The notes under the pieces are model-generated. The model was not told where the DNA came from. It worked only from the letters and a program-made list of their open reading frames with translations, and did no database searches. Positions 54,841-64,000 of a stretch of 64,000 nt of DNA are shown one piece after another. The DNA is from Prochlorococcus sp. AG-676-P15-1 (lineage in GTDB: Bacteria > Cyanobacteriota > Cyanobacteriia > PCC-6307 > Cyanobiaceae), in contig QCUF01000003.1 in NCBI GenBank assembly GCA_003210825.1, positions 1-64,000 of the forward strand. The letters are read 5' to 3'. The position numbers and the translations under genes were made by a program. How positions within the stretch are numbered: the first letter of the stretch is position 1; every line of letters starts with the position of its first letter.

Positions 54841-56037
54841 ATGGACACTCAAGCTTTTAGAAGATCTCTTCATCATTCGGACAGATATAACCGAAGAGGT
54901 TTTGACTCTCCTACTAAAAGAGCCCAAGCTTTAGAAGAAGCTTACCAAAGTGATTTAATCACCTCCATTAGAAATAATAGTTTTACATATAAAAAAGGCA
55001 GATTAAATATAAAATTAGCCCAGGCATTTGGTTTTTGTTGGGGAGTTGAAAGAGCTGTTGCAATGGCCTATGAAACTAGAAGACATTATCCTAATGAGAA
55101 TATTTGGATAACAAACGAAATAATTCATAATCCCTCGGTTAATGATCATTTAAGAAAAATGAATGTTAAATTCATTTCAGCAAAAAATGGCATTAAGGAT
55201 TTTTCTTTGGTTTCAGATGGAGATGTTGTTATCTTGCCAGCTTTTGGTGCTACTGTTCAAGAAATGAAACTTCTTCATGAAAAAGGTTGTCATATTATTG
55301 ATACAACGTGCCCTTGGGTTTCGAAGGTGTGGCATACGGTAGAAAAACATAAAAAACATACTTTTACATCTATTATTCACGGTAAATTTAAGCATGAAGA
55401 AACGCTTGCTACTAGTTCGTTTGCGGATAAATATCTTGTAGTACTTAATCTTGAGGAGGCAAATTATGTCTCAGAATATATTCTTGGTAGAGGCAATAAA
55501 AATCATTTCCTTAATAAATTTGCTCAGGCTTTTTCCAATGGATTTGATCCAGATAAAGATTTAGATAGAGTTGGAGTTGCTAATCAAACAACGATGTTAA
55601 AAAGCGAAACAGAAGAGATAGGAAAAGTTTTTGAAAAAACAATGCTTCATAAATTTGGTCCAGAAAAATTAAATAGTCACTTTTTAGCTTTCAATACTAT
55701 TTGTGATGCTACAGAAGAAAGACAAGATGCGATGTTTTCCTTAGTTGATGAAGATTTAGATATCCTTGTGGTAATTGGTGGATACAATTCTTCAAATACA
55801 ACTCACTTGCAAGAGATAGCTATAAATAAAAATATTTCTTCTTTTCATATTGATACACCTGAAAGGATTTCAGTTAAGGAAAATTCTATTCACCATAAAC
55901 CACTTAAATCTGAAATGGTTTTGAAAAAGAATTTTATTCCTGAGGGAAAAATAAAGGTAGGTATTACTTCTGGAGCTTCTACTCCAGATAAGATAGTCGC
56001 TGATGTTATTGAAAAGTTAATTGCTATTACTAAATAA
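54841..56037 (+). CDS. ispH: 4-hydroxy-3-methylbut-2-enyl diphosphate reductase
   Basis: [37 protein letters not shown]. Confidence 0.96.
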   Translation: MDTQAFRRSLHHSDRYNRRGFDSPTKRAQALEEAYQSDLITSIRNNSFTYKKGRLNIKLAQAFGFCWGVERAVAMAYETRRHYPNENIWITNEIIHNPSVNDHLRKMNVKFISAKNGIKDFSLVSDGDVVILPAFGATVQEMKLLHEKGCHIIDTTCPWVSKVWHTVEKHKKHTFTSIIHGKFKHEETLATSSFADKYLVVLNLEEANYVSEYILGRGNKNHFLNKFAQAFSNGFDPDKDLDRVGVANQTTMLKSETEEIGKVFEKTMLHKFGPEKLNSHFLAFNTICDATEERQDAMFSLVDEDLDILVVIGGYNSSNTTHLQEIAINKNISSFHIDTPERISVKENSIHHKPLKSEMVLKKNFIPEGKIKVGITSGASTPDKIVADVIEKLIAITK

Positions 56038-56131
56038 ATATTAATTTTTCTCCTTAATTTTTAACTTTATTAAATACATATCACCTAAAGATCTACGTTA
56101 TTATCTAGAATAATTAAAAATTATTTGACGT

Positions 56132-56692
56132 ATGGAAGACACAGGACAATCTAATCAAGATCAAACAGCCAAAATGAATGCTTCCAAGGCACCTCAAAAG
56201 GTCGAGGTTGTTGTAGCTAATCCCTCTACAAATTCAGAAGTCAACATATTAGGAGAATTATCTATATTTATTTTAAGGATTGGTTTTAGTGTTTTGATGA
56301 TTCATCATGGCTTGGAAAAGCTTCAAGATCCGCAAGGCTTTGGAGAATTTGTTGTAGGAAAATATTTCCCTTTTTTGCCAGGCGACCCTGTTCTTTGGAC
56401 TTATGGAGCCGCCATTACTCAATTAGTTTGCCCATTAGGATTAGCATTAGGAATTTTTGCAAGACTTAGTTCTCTTGGGCTTTTCTCTACGATGGCATTT
56501 GCTGTTTATTTTCACCTTTTAGATACAGGTTTAGAGGGGTTTCCATTAGCAGTAGTTGAAGGACATAATTATGCTTTTGAACTTTCATTCATATACGGAG
56601 CTATCTCTCTTTATTTCTTATGTGCAGGACCAGGAAGATTAGCACTTCTTCGTAAAACAAACAAAATCACTTATTATCCAAAATCAAATTGA
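56132..56692 (+). CDS. DoxX-family membrane protein
   Basis: LRIGFSVLMIHHGLEKLQDPQGF; 4-TM. Confidence 0.85.
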   Translation: MEDTGQSNQDQTAKMNASKAPQKVEVVVANPSTNSEVNILGELSIFILRIGFSVLMIHHGLEKLQDPQGFGEFVVGKYFPFLPGDPVLWTYGAAITQLVCPLGLALGIFARLSSLGLFSTMAFAVYFHLLDTGLEGFPLAVVEGHNYAFELSFIYGAISLYFLCAGPGRLALLRKTNKITYYPKSN

Positions 56693-56693
56693 T

Positions 56694-58247
56694 TTAGTGT
56701 AAAAAATGTCTCTTCTTTGTAAACATCATAGAAATACCTTTTAGATTACACATCTCAATACTTTCTTCATCCCTTATACTTCCCCCTGGTTGAATAATTG
56801 AGCTTATTCCATATTCATTAGCAAGCTCTACTGTATCTGCAAATGGGAAGAAACCATCGCTTGCTAAAACGCCTCCATAACAATGTTCTTTAGCAGCTTG
56901 TAAAGCTATTTTTGAAGCTCCAACCCTGTTCATTTGTCCAGCTCCGATGCCAAGAGTTTGTTGATCTTTTGAAATCACAATGGCATTTGATTTAACGTGT
57001 TTGCAAATTTTCCATGCAAAACTCAAATCTAAATATTCCTGAGAACTTGGAATTTTTTTAGTAACTGAAATCCAACTTTCAGTTTTTTCTTCACTATTAT
57101 CAGTGTCTTGAACGAGTAATCCTCCCATTATTGATTTAGTTGAAGTTTGGTTCTTTTTTGGGATTTGATCTTTTGAAAACTTTAAAATTCTTAAATTCTT
57201 TTTGATTTTTAGAATTTCTAAAGCCTCTGTATCAAAAGATGGTGCTACGACACATTCTAAGAAAATATCTTTGAGGTTAATTGCGGTTTCACTATCCACA
57301 TTTGAATTAAAAGCAACTATTCCTCCAAATGCACTAACTGAGTCACATTTCAAAGCATTTAAAAATGCTTTAGAGGCTGAATTACCCATAGAAGCACCAC
57401 AAGGATTATTGTGTTTTAGAATGACAGATGCAAACGTGTCTGATTTAGCTTTATCTTTTTCTTCATAGCCAAATTCTAAAACTGTTGAAAGTGCCGACTC
57501 AAGATCCAATAGATTGTTATAACTTAACTCTTTCCCTTGTAACTGTTCTGCTGAGTTCCAACCAATATTATTTAAACCATACCAAAAAGCTTTTTGATGA
57601 GGATTCTCCCCATATCTTAAGGTTTTGATTAGTGGATAGGATTCAATATATTTGGAAGATTGTAAACTTCTTTCTTTTCTTATCCAATTAGATATCGCAG
57701 CGTCATAGTCAGCTGTATGTTGAAAAGCTTCAAGTGCTAATTTTGCTTTATATGTTTCTTTTAACTCCCCTTTTTGACTTTCTTCAATAAATTCTTGATA
57801 TTGACTAGGATCGACTAAAACGGAAACGTCTTTATGATTTTTAGCCGCAGAACGAATCATTGATGGTCCTCCGATATCGATATTTTCAATAGCATCTTCC
57901 CAAGTAGATCCCTTTTCAACAGTTTTCTTAAAAGGATATAAATTGACAACTACTAATTCAATTAGTTCAAGATCGTAAGCTTCTATATCTTTTTTGTGTA
58001 CCTCATCTGTTCTTTTAGCTAATATTCCTCCGTGGATTTTCGGATGTAAAGTTTTAACTCTTCCTCCAAGTATTTCTGGAGAATTAGTAAAATCTGCGAC
58101 TTTAATAACTGGAATTTTTGCCTCCATTAGATGTTTAGCAGTTCCTCCACTTGATAGAATCTTATAATTAAATTTTTCTACCAATTCTGTACAAAATGGG
58201 ATTATATTTTTTTTATCAGAGACACTTATTAGGGCTAATGGTGACAT
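56694..58247 (-). CDS. purH: Bifunctional AICAR formyltransferase/IMP cyclohydrolase
   Basis: GRVKTLHPKIHGGILAKR, LRYGENPHQKA, KHNNPCGAS. Confidence 0.98.
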   Translation of the reverse strand: MSPLALISVSDKKNIIPFCTELVEKFNYKILSSGGTAKHLMEAKIPVIKVADFTNSPEILGGRVKTLHPKIHGGILAKRTDEVHKKDIEAYDLELIELVVVNLYPFKKTVEKGSTWEDAIENIDIGGPSMIRSAAKNHKDVSVLVDPSQYQEFIEESQKGELKETYKAKLALEAFQHTADYDAAISNWIRKERSLQSSKYIESYPLIKTLRYGENPHQKAFWYGLNNIGWNSAEQLQGKELSYNNLLDLESALSTVLEFGYEEKDKAKSDTFASVILKHNNPCGASMGNSASKAFLNALKCDSVSAFGGIVAFNSNVDSETAINLKDIFLECVVAPSFDTEALEILKIKKNLRILKFSKDQIPKKNQTSTKSIMGGLLVQDTDNSEEKTESWISVTKKIPSSQEYLDLSFAWKICKHVKSNAIVISKDQQTLGIGAGQMNRVGASKIALQAAKEHCYGGVLASDGFFPFADTVELANEYGISSIIQPGGSIRDEESIEMCNLKGISMMFTKKRHFLH

Positions 58248-58280
58248 TATTAAAAAGTTTACTTACTTAAGAATATAAAC

Positions 58281-58898
58281 ATGAAATATGAAATTGATCA
58301 TGAATTTGTCCGGATTAGTTCTCAAACCGCAACTCATAGAATAATTTTGCTACATGGCTGGGGAGCCGATGCAGATGACCTTTTAACACTTGGTAAGGAG
58401 ATTCTAGAAAAAATAAATCTTGATTTTGAGGTAATTTCTTTGAGGGCTTCTGGATTACATCCGAGTGGTCAGGGAAGACAGTGGTATCAACTATACCCAC
58501 ATGATTGGAAGGGAGCTGAGTGTGAAGTAAATAAACTTTTAGGTACATTAAAAAAGTTTGATACTGATGAGATTCCAATAGGAAAAACAATTTTGTTGGG
58601 TTTTTCTCAGGGTGCAGCTATGGCAATTGATGCAGGATTTAAATTAAAATTAGGACTAATTGTTGCTTGCAGTGGATATCCCCACCCAAACTGGGCTCCA
58701 GGAGAAAAATGCCCACCATTAATTGTTAGTCATGGTTTATTTGATGACGTAGTGCCCATAGATGCTTCAAGAATTATTCATGAAACGGTAAAAAGTAAGT
58801 CTTCTAAATTTTGTGAATTAATAGAATTTGATGGATCCCATCAAATTGATTCAAATTTAATTGATTTTATAAGTTCAAATATAAATAATATTTTTTAA
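58281..58898 (+). CDS. Alpha/beta hydrolase, carboxylesterase/phospholipase family
   Basis: LHGWGADADDL, LLGFSQGAAMA, HGLFDDVVP. Confidence 0.88.
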   Translation: MKYEIDHEFVRISSQTATHRIILLHGWGADADDLLTLGKEILEKINLDFEVISLRASGLHPSGQGRQWYQLYPHDWKGAECEVNKLLGTLKKFDTDEIPIGKTILLGFSQGAAMAIDAGFKLKLGLIVACSGYPHPNWAPGEKCPPLIVSHGLFDDVVPIDASRIIHETVKSKSSKFCELIEFDGSHQIDSNLIDFISSNINNIF

Positions 58899-59263
58899 AC
58901 GAAAGCATATTCATATTCTTCAATCTCTTCCCAATCATCTGCAGTAAGTTCTAAACCTTCAAATATTTTTTCTTCACCAATTCCCTCAACTACGACTTTT
59001 AGAGATGGAAATAGAAAATGATTTTCTTCAGCATATTGGGCGCTAAATAAACCTTTTTCACCCCAAAAAAACCTATCAGTAGTATGTTCATTTCTTCGAA
59101 CATTGAAAACTGAAGGTGCAGACAAAGCATTTTCAGCTATAAATCTTCTTGCAGCTGTAACTGGTTTATGTTTGCCGGTTTCGATATGATAAATAGGTAC
59201 ATGTGCCATTACTCTTTGGCCCGCCAACCTTCTTCTGCTGATTCTTTTTCTCTTTTTTGACAT
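58895..59263 (-). CDS. DUF3155-like cyanobacterial protein
   Basis: 122 aa; SKKRKRISRRRLAGQRVMAHVP; family from recall. Confidence 0.7.
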   Translation of the reverse strand: MSKKRKRISRRRLAGQRVMAHVPIYHIETGKHKPVTAARRFIAENALSAPSVFNVRRNEHTTDRFFWGEKGLFSAQYAEENHFLFPSLKVVVEGIGEEKIFEGLELTADDWEEIEEYEYAFV

Positions 59264-59353
59264 TGATTGGGACTCCTAAAATTATTAATGAGATTAGCCT
59301 TATTTATTTTTACTAATCTTATATCTGTGATTTTGAATTCACTTAAATTACAT

Positions 59354-59431
59354 AGAGGACCCATCAACCCCTGATGTAGCATAAAATATGATTAGATGTT
59401 CATATTTAAGGCTGGCTAAAGTCAGACCTCT
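59354..59431 (+). ncRNA. Candidate structured RNA (cloverleaf-like) upstream of the histidine kinase
   Basis: Outer stem AGAGG/CCTCT enclosing CATCA-acccc-TGATG, AAATATG-N10-CATATTT and CTGGC-taaa-GTCAG; GC-elevated against an AT-rich gap. Confidence 0.45.
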
Positions 59432-59500
59432 TTATATATCTTAATACTTTTTTCATATTTTACAAGTCCTTTCTCAGATTTTTTTAAAATTTCACTAATT

Positions 59501-60637
59501 ATGAAGCTCTCAAAAAAATTTGAAGAACTAATCATAAAACAGCTAGAGAGTTTTGGTTGCTCAATGGGAGTGACTCATTTGGTTATGTATCTTGCTTCAA
59601 CTGAGCAAGGAACTAAAGCATCTTTTGAAATGATTGGTCAATGGCCACAAATTGATAGGCTCTTAGTATCAGTAGAAGATGATCCTTCACTAAAAGTTTC
59701 TTCTCCAAATAGAAGATGGTACCCGCTTCAAGAAAACGATATCCTTCTTGGTGTGCTTAGGGTAGAAACTGATTTGAAAGGGGGGAATTGGCCAACATCT
59801 CTTGACTCTAGATTAAAAGCACTTTCACTATCTTTAGCTAAATGCGTTTCTATCGAATTAGAACGTCAAAATAAAAATGAAGAAATTAATTATTTAAAAA
59901 ATCAGGTCAATGTCATAATCCATCAATTGAGGAATCCATTGGCTGCTCTTAGGACGTATGCAAAATTACTAATAAAAAGACTTGGTTCAGATGATGATTC
60001 TATTGAAATAGTCGAACGGATGATAATAGAGCAAAAACAAATTAATAATTACATGGACTCTTTTGCGCAATTAAATTCACCTATTCAACTTCCTATAGAA
60101 ATTGGAGAGGAAAGATTATTATTACCACCAAATTTAGATAATAAAAAGTTGATAACTGTTCAGAGTTTATTGAGACCAATTTTAGAAAGGGGTAAGGCTA
60201 ATGCTAACTTAGAGAATAGAGATTGGACTGAACCTTCTCTTTGGCCAGATTGGACTTTATCGCCATTAAAGGCTAAATATGCTGTAATTGCTGAAATTGT
60301 GGCCAATTTATTAGAAAATGCATTTAAATACGCCCAAAAAGATGCTGATATTGGACTCACCATTATGAGTAAAGGTCTGTGCATATTTGATGATGGTAAA
60401 AAAATAACCAAAATTGAAAATGAGAAAATTTTTCAAAAAGGCTTTAGAGGATCTGCTGCTAAGAAGAAAGATGGCACTGGTGTTGGACTTTTTTTAGCGA
60501 GGAAATTAGCAAAACAAATTGGAGGAGAGTTGAGATTGCTTGAAAACTCCTCAATTAATGATATTAAGGAATTAAAAAACCTTAAGAAGAAAAATATTTT
60601 CTATTTAGAACTTCCTATAAAAGAATTGCATTCATAA
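59501..60637 (+). CDS. Two-component sensor histidine kinase (soluble, possibly Hik2-like)
   Basis: H-box VIIHQLRNPLAALRTYAKLL, N-box ANLLENAFKYA, G-box DGTGVGLFLARKLAKQIGG. Confidence 0.85.
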   Translation: MKLSKKFEELIIKQLESFGCSMGVTHLVMYLASTEQGTKASFEMIGQWPQIDRLLVSVEDDPSLKVSSPNRRWYPLQENDILLGVLRVETDLKGGNWPTSLDSRLKALSLSLAKCVSIELERQNKNEEINYLKNQVNVIIHQLRNPLAALRTYAKLLIKRLGSDDDSIEIVERMIIEQKQINNYMDSFAQLNSPIQLPIEIGEERLLLPPNLDNKKLITVQSLLRPILERGKANANLENRDWTEPSLWPDWTLSPLKAKYAVIAEIVANLLENAFKYAQKDADIGLTIMSKGLCIFDDGKKITKIENEKIFQKGFRGSAAKKKDGTGVGLFLARKLAKQIGGELRLLENSSINDIKELKNLKKKNIFYLELPIKELHS

Positions 60638-61355
60638 ATAACATTGCAGTTTCGACTAGTACAACACTCGCACCGCAGGCATCTCCATTGAAGCCTCCAA
60701 TTTTATTCCCAAGTATGTTTGGAATAGAATAACTAAAAAAAATACCAATCAAAATTAGAAATAAAAAATTAATAAATATTGCTTGGGATGTAATTGAAAC
60801 AAATTGGTATACGATGAAAATTAAAAGAAAAACAATGGAAATCAAAGATTCTTTTTTAAATCCATTCCAAAACTTTTTGTGACTAATAGATTTTTTCTTA
60901 TAACTCATATAATTAAACTTCTCTATAAAAAATAAATTTGAAAATCTTCCCCAAAATAAGCATATTGGCAAAACAATAATTATTTGGTTTTGAATTTTGA
61001 GTATGCAAGCAATCTGAATTAAAGTTATAAAAACTAAAGATTGAACACCAAAGGATCCAACTTTACTGTCTTTCATAGCTTTTAAACGTTTCTTTTTACC
61101 CGCAAAAATACCATCGAAAGTATCCATTAAACCATCGATGTGTAGACCCCCTGTAATTAAATATCCTGAAGCCAAACAAATTAAAGCAGACCCATAAATG
61201 GGCCAAGAGTTTACACTTAAAAAAATAAAAATATAACTCTGTATTGTTCCAATAAAAAATCCCAAAGGCGGCGCAAATTGTGCAATATTTTTAAATTCGG
61301 GATTAATTAAAGGTATCTTTGGAAATGTCGTATAGAAAATCCAAGATCCTGCCAA
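60615..61355 (-). CDS. cobS: Adenosylcobinamide-GDP ribazoletransferase (cobalamin synthase)
   Basis: TGGLHIDGLMDTFDGIFAG, KVGSFGVQSL, GGFNGDACGA. Confidence 0.93.
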   Translation of the reverse strand: MAGSWIFYTTFPKIPLINPEFKNIAQFAPPLGFFIGTIQSYIFIFLSVNSWPIYGSALICLASGYLITGGLHIDGLMDTFDGIFAGKKKRLKAMKDSKVGSFGVQSLVFITLIQIACILKIQNQIIIVLPICLFWGRFSNLFFIEKFNYMSYKKKSISHKKFWNGFKKESLISIVFLLIFIVYQFVSITSQAIFINFLFLILIGIFFSYSIPNILGNKIGGFNGDACGASVVLVETAMLFMNAILL

Positions 61356-61453
61356 ATTTTTTATTAAAGATTTTTTGATGAGATAAAAATAGATTCAATA
61401 TTAAATAATACGGTAGATTAATACAAAAGGATCAAAAATTTTTATAAATTATC

Positions 61454-62572
61454 GTGTTTGAATTTGAAATTAAATCGAATTGCATTAATACAGAGGCAAG
61501 AACTGGTATATTTCATACCCCAAATGGTCAGGTAAATACTCCAAGATTTATGCCTGTGGGAACTTTGGCAACGGTTAAAGGAATTTCATCTAAGCAATTA
61601 ATCTCTACAGGATCAGAAATGATTCTTTCAAATACCTTCCATCTTCATCTGCAACCTGGAGAAAAACTAATTAAAGAATCTGGTGGAATACATAAGTTTA
61701 TGAATTGGGATAAGCCTATTCTTACTGATTCAGGTGGATATCAAGTTTTTAGTTTGGCCAAATTAAATAATATTTCTGATAAAGGCGTGGAATTTAAAAA
61801 TCCAAGAGATGGTAGTCATGTATTTTTATCACCTGAAAAAGTAATGCAGATTCAAATGGATCTTGGTTCGGATGTCGCGATGGCTTTTGATCATTGTCCT
61901 CCGCACACAGCTAACGAAAATGATATCGAGGACTCTTTACAAAGAACTCATTCATGGTTGCAAAAATGTGTTGAGACACATCAGAAATCAAATCAAGCAT
62001 TATTTGGAATAGTTCAAGGTGGTAAGTATCCAAGATTAAGAGAGCATAGCGCAAAATTTACTAGTTCTTTTGATCTCCCTGGAATAGCAGTAGGAGGTGT
62101 CAGTGTTGGAGAGGCAGTCGAAGAAATACATTGTGTAATTAAATACGTCCCGAAATTCTTACCAATTAATAAACCAAGATATTTAATGGGAATTGGCTCT
62201 CTAAGAGAAATTTCTTTAGCTGTTGCAAGAGGATTTGATATATTTGACTGTGTTTTGCCTACAAGACTAGGAAGACATGGGACTGCATTTTTTAATGATG
62301 AAAGATTGAATTTGCGAAATGCTCGATTTAAAAATGATTTTTCTCCAATAGATAAAACTTGCAAATGTGAAACTTGTAAATCTTATTCTCGTGCATACTT
62401 GCATCATCTAGTTAGAAATGATGAAATATTAGGCCTAACGCTTATAAGCCTACATAATATTTCTCATCTAATTCGATTTACAAATGCAATTGCTAAAGCA
62501 ATTAAAGATAATTGTTTTACAATAGATTTCGCTCCTTGGAAAAGATCCTCTATTGCTCACCATACGTGGTAA
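61454..62572 (+). CDS. tgt: tRNA-guanine transglycosylase
   Basis: [29 protein letters not shown]-like [17 protein letters not shown]. Confidence 0.97.
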   Translation: MFEFEIKSNCINTEARTGIFHTPNGQVNTPRFMPVGTLATVKGISSKQLISTGSEMILSNTFHLHLQPGEKLIKESGGIHKFMNWDKPILTDSGGYQVFSLAKLNNISDKGVEFKNPRDGSHVFLSPEKVMQIQMDLGSDVAMAFDHCPPHTANENDIEDSLQRTHSWLQKCVETHQKSNQALFGIVQGGKYPRLREHSAKFTSSFDLPGIAVGGVSVGEAVEEIHCVIKYVPKFLPINKPRYLMGIGSLREISLAVARGFDIFDCVLPTRLGRHGTAFFNDERLNLRNARFKNDFSPIDKTCKCETCKSYSRAYLHHLVRNDEILGLTLISLHNISHLIRFTNAIAKAIKDNCFTIDFAPWKRSSIAHHTW

Positions 62573-62605
62573 CGTCTTAACATAATTAATTAATTTATTA
62601 AGAAG

Positions 62606-62746
62606 GTGCTCACTCTTTTAAATACATTCGCAGAATTGCCTGAAGCATACAAGGCTTTCGCTCCAACCGTTGATGTTCTTCCTTTAATACCTTTATTTTT
62701 CTTTTTATTAGTTTTTGTTTGGCAAGCTGCAGTTGGGTTTAAATAA
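62606..62746 (+). CDS. psbK: Photosystem II PsbK (46 aa, GTG start; not in ORF track)
   Basis: [46 protein letters not shown]. Confidence 0.95.
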   Translation: MLTLLNTFAELPEAYKAFAPTVDVLPLIPLFFFLLVFVWQAAVGFK

Positions 62747-62760
62747 AATCTATTTATGAA

Positions 62761-63765
62761 TTAGAAGGGTATTTCAAGGGATATTGCATCACCAGAGTTT
62801 TCTACTGCACACTCAATAAAATCTGCAATTTTCAACGCCCTAGAGGCTTGTTCTCCATCCACTTCTGGTGATTCTTTACCTTGTACGCACTTAAGAAAAT
62901 GTTCTAATTCTGCATATAAAGGTTCAATAGAGGTTGTGCTTACTTCCTCAACATATCCATCATTTCTATAAACTAATTCTCCATGCTCTGCTGTATAGGA
63001 TTCATTGGCTTTTCTATGGATTTGTAGAGAATGATTTAAGAAGTCTGTTTCAACTAGGCCATTCTGGCAATGTGCGCTTAAATTCCTAATTTTTTTATGA
63101 CTCATTTTGCTGGCAGTTAAGCTCGCAATAATATTATTATTGAAAACTAAAGTAGCATTTACATAATCTATTAAGCCATTACTATTTCTTCCGCCAACGG
63201 CGGCTAATTTCTGTATCTTTGAATTAACCAATTCAAGAACTAGATCAATATCATGAATCATTAAATCCATGACTACTGATACATCATTTGCTCTATCAGC
63301 ATGCGGACTATGCCTTCTTGCTTCTAAAACAACAATTTCTTCGTTTTGAATTATTTTATTTAACTCCCTAAAAGCAGGATTAAATCTTTCAATATGACCA
63401 ACTTGTAGAAGACAGTTACTAATCTTAGAGGCATTTATTAAGGATTTTGCCTCTGACTCATTTGCTGCGATAGGTTTTTCAATAAGAACATTAACACCTG
63501 CTTTAAGACAATCTAGGCCAACTTTATGATGGAGAAGAGTAGGGACAGCAATACAAATTGCATCAACTTTAGAAATGAGATCATGATAATCTTTAAACCA
63601 CTCACATTGAAATTGCTCAACTGCTAATTTACCTCTATTTTCGTTTGGATCAGCAACCCCCACTAAATTTGCATCTTTTAGTAAACTAAGCACTCGAGCA
63701 TGATGCCATCCCATATTTCCTATACCGATGACTCCAACCTTTACTGAGGATGAGGTTGGTTTCAT
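62761..63765 (-). CDS. Gfo/Idh/MocA-family oxidoreductase
   Basis: VGVIGIGNMGWHHARVLS, LIEKPIAANESEA. Confidence 0.9.
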   Translation of the reverse strand: MKPTSSSVKVGVIGIGNMGWHHARVLSLLKDANLVGVADPNENRGKLAVEQFQCEWFKDYHDLISKVDAICIAVPTLLHHKVGLDCLKAGVNVLIEKPIAANESEAKSLINASKISNCLLQVGHIERFNPAFRELNKIIQNEEIVVLEARRHSPHADRANDVSVVMDLMIHDIDLVLELVNSKIQKLAAVGGRNSNGLIDYVNATLVFNNNIIASLTASKMSHKKIRNLSAHCQNGLVETDFLNHSLQIHRKANESYTAEHGELVYRNDGYVEEVSTTSIEPLYAELEHFLKCVQGKESPEVDGEQASRALKIADFIECAVENSGDAISLEIPF

Positions 63766-63806
63766 ATCTTATATTCCATGTATATCTTATTATCCTTCAT
63801 TGGATG

Positions 63807-64000
63807 TCAATTTAAGCTTTTTGGCAGAAATATTTTTACACGATCAATTTTGGGACCTGACATTGAAATTATTTCAAATTTAATATTTTTAAAATCTAAA
63901 CTATCTCCAATTTTTGGAACCATCTGAAACTTTTCAAGAAGAAATCCTGCGAGTGTATGATAATCAGCTCCTTCTGGAATAAAACATCCCAACTTTTTGT
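63807..64000 (-). CDS. C-terminal part of a CNNM/CorC-type transporter-associated protein (truncated by window edge)
   Basis: YHTLAGFLLEKFQMVPKIGDSLDFKNIKFEIISMSGPKIDRVKI = CorC/HlyC C-terminal domain. Confidence 0.75.
   Translation of the reverse strand, partial: KKLGCFIPEGADYHTLAGFLLEKFQMVPKIGDSLDFKNIKFEIISMSGPKIDRVKIFLPKSLN

Noticed and set aside
59354-59431. Cloverleaf element as a genuine tRNA
   Set aside because: Acceptor stem of only ~5 bp, no GTTCRANYC T-loop and no plausible D-loop or anticodon loop.
60615-61355. cobS as the phage-associated 'cobS' auxiliary gene
   Set aside because: The protein is the membrane cobalamin synthase (ribazoletransferase), not the AAA+ cobaltochelatase-like CobS seen in cyanophages.

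Overview
The window is a low-GC chromosomal segment that gene content and protein sequence indicate comes from a high-light-type Prochlorococcus or close relative. Evidence includes the psbA/psbO/psbH/psbN/psbI/psbK genes, ntcA, amt1, a bicA-sbtA-sbtB bicarbonate uptake cluster, crtR and many cyanobacterial DUF genes. It is almost all compact core genome. I see no CRISPR array, transposase, integrase, prophage or biosynthetic island, and no convincing unknown multi-gene system. The points worth a second look are: (1) a direct 1.24-kb duplication of psbA with leader and terminator, with one substitution noticed, separated by a spacer holding a 33-aa membrane-type ORF and apparent gene remnants; (2) an unannotated, GC-elevated ~78-nt cloverleaf-like RNA candidate upstream of a histidine kinase; (3) a terminator-like hairpin in the NtcA-boxed leader of amt1; (4) crtR and the 3-methyladenine glycosylase gene, whose homologous N-termini extend upstream of any ATG/GTG/TTG codon; (5) reduced CP12 and SbtB proteins; and (6) a 48-aa ORF missed by the ORF track. 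Everything comes from reading the sequence. Family names are from recall, with no database search.
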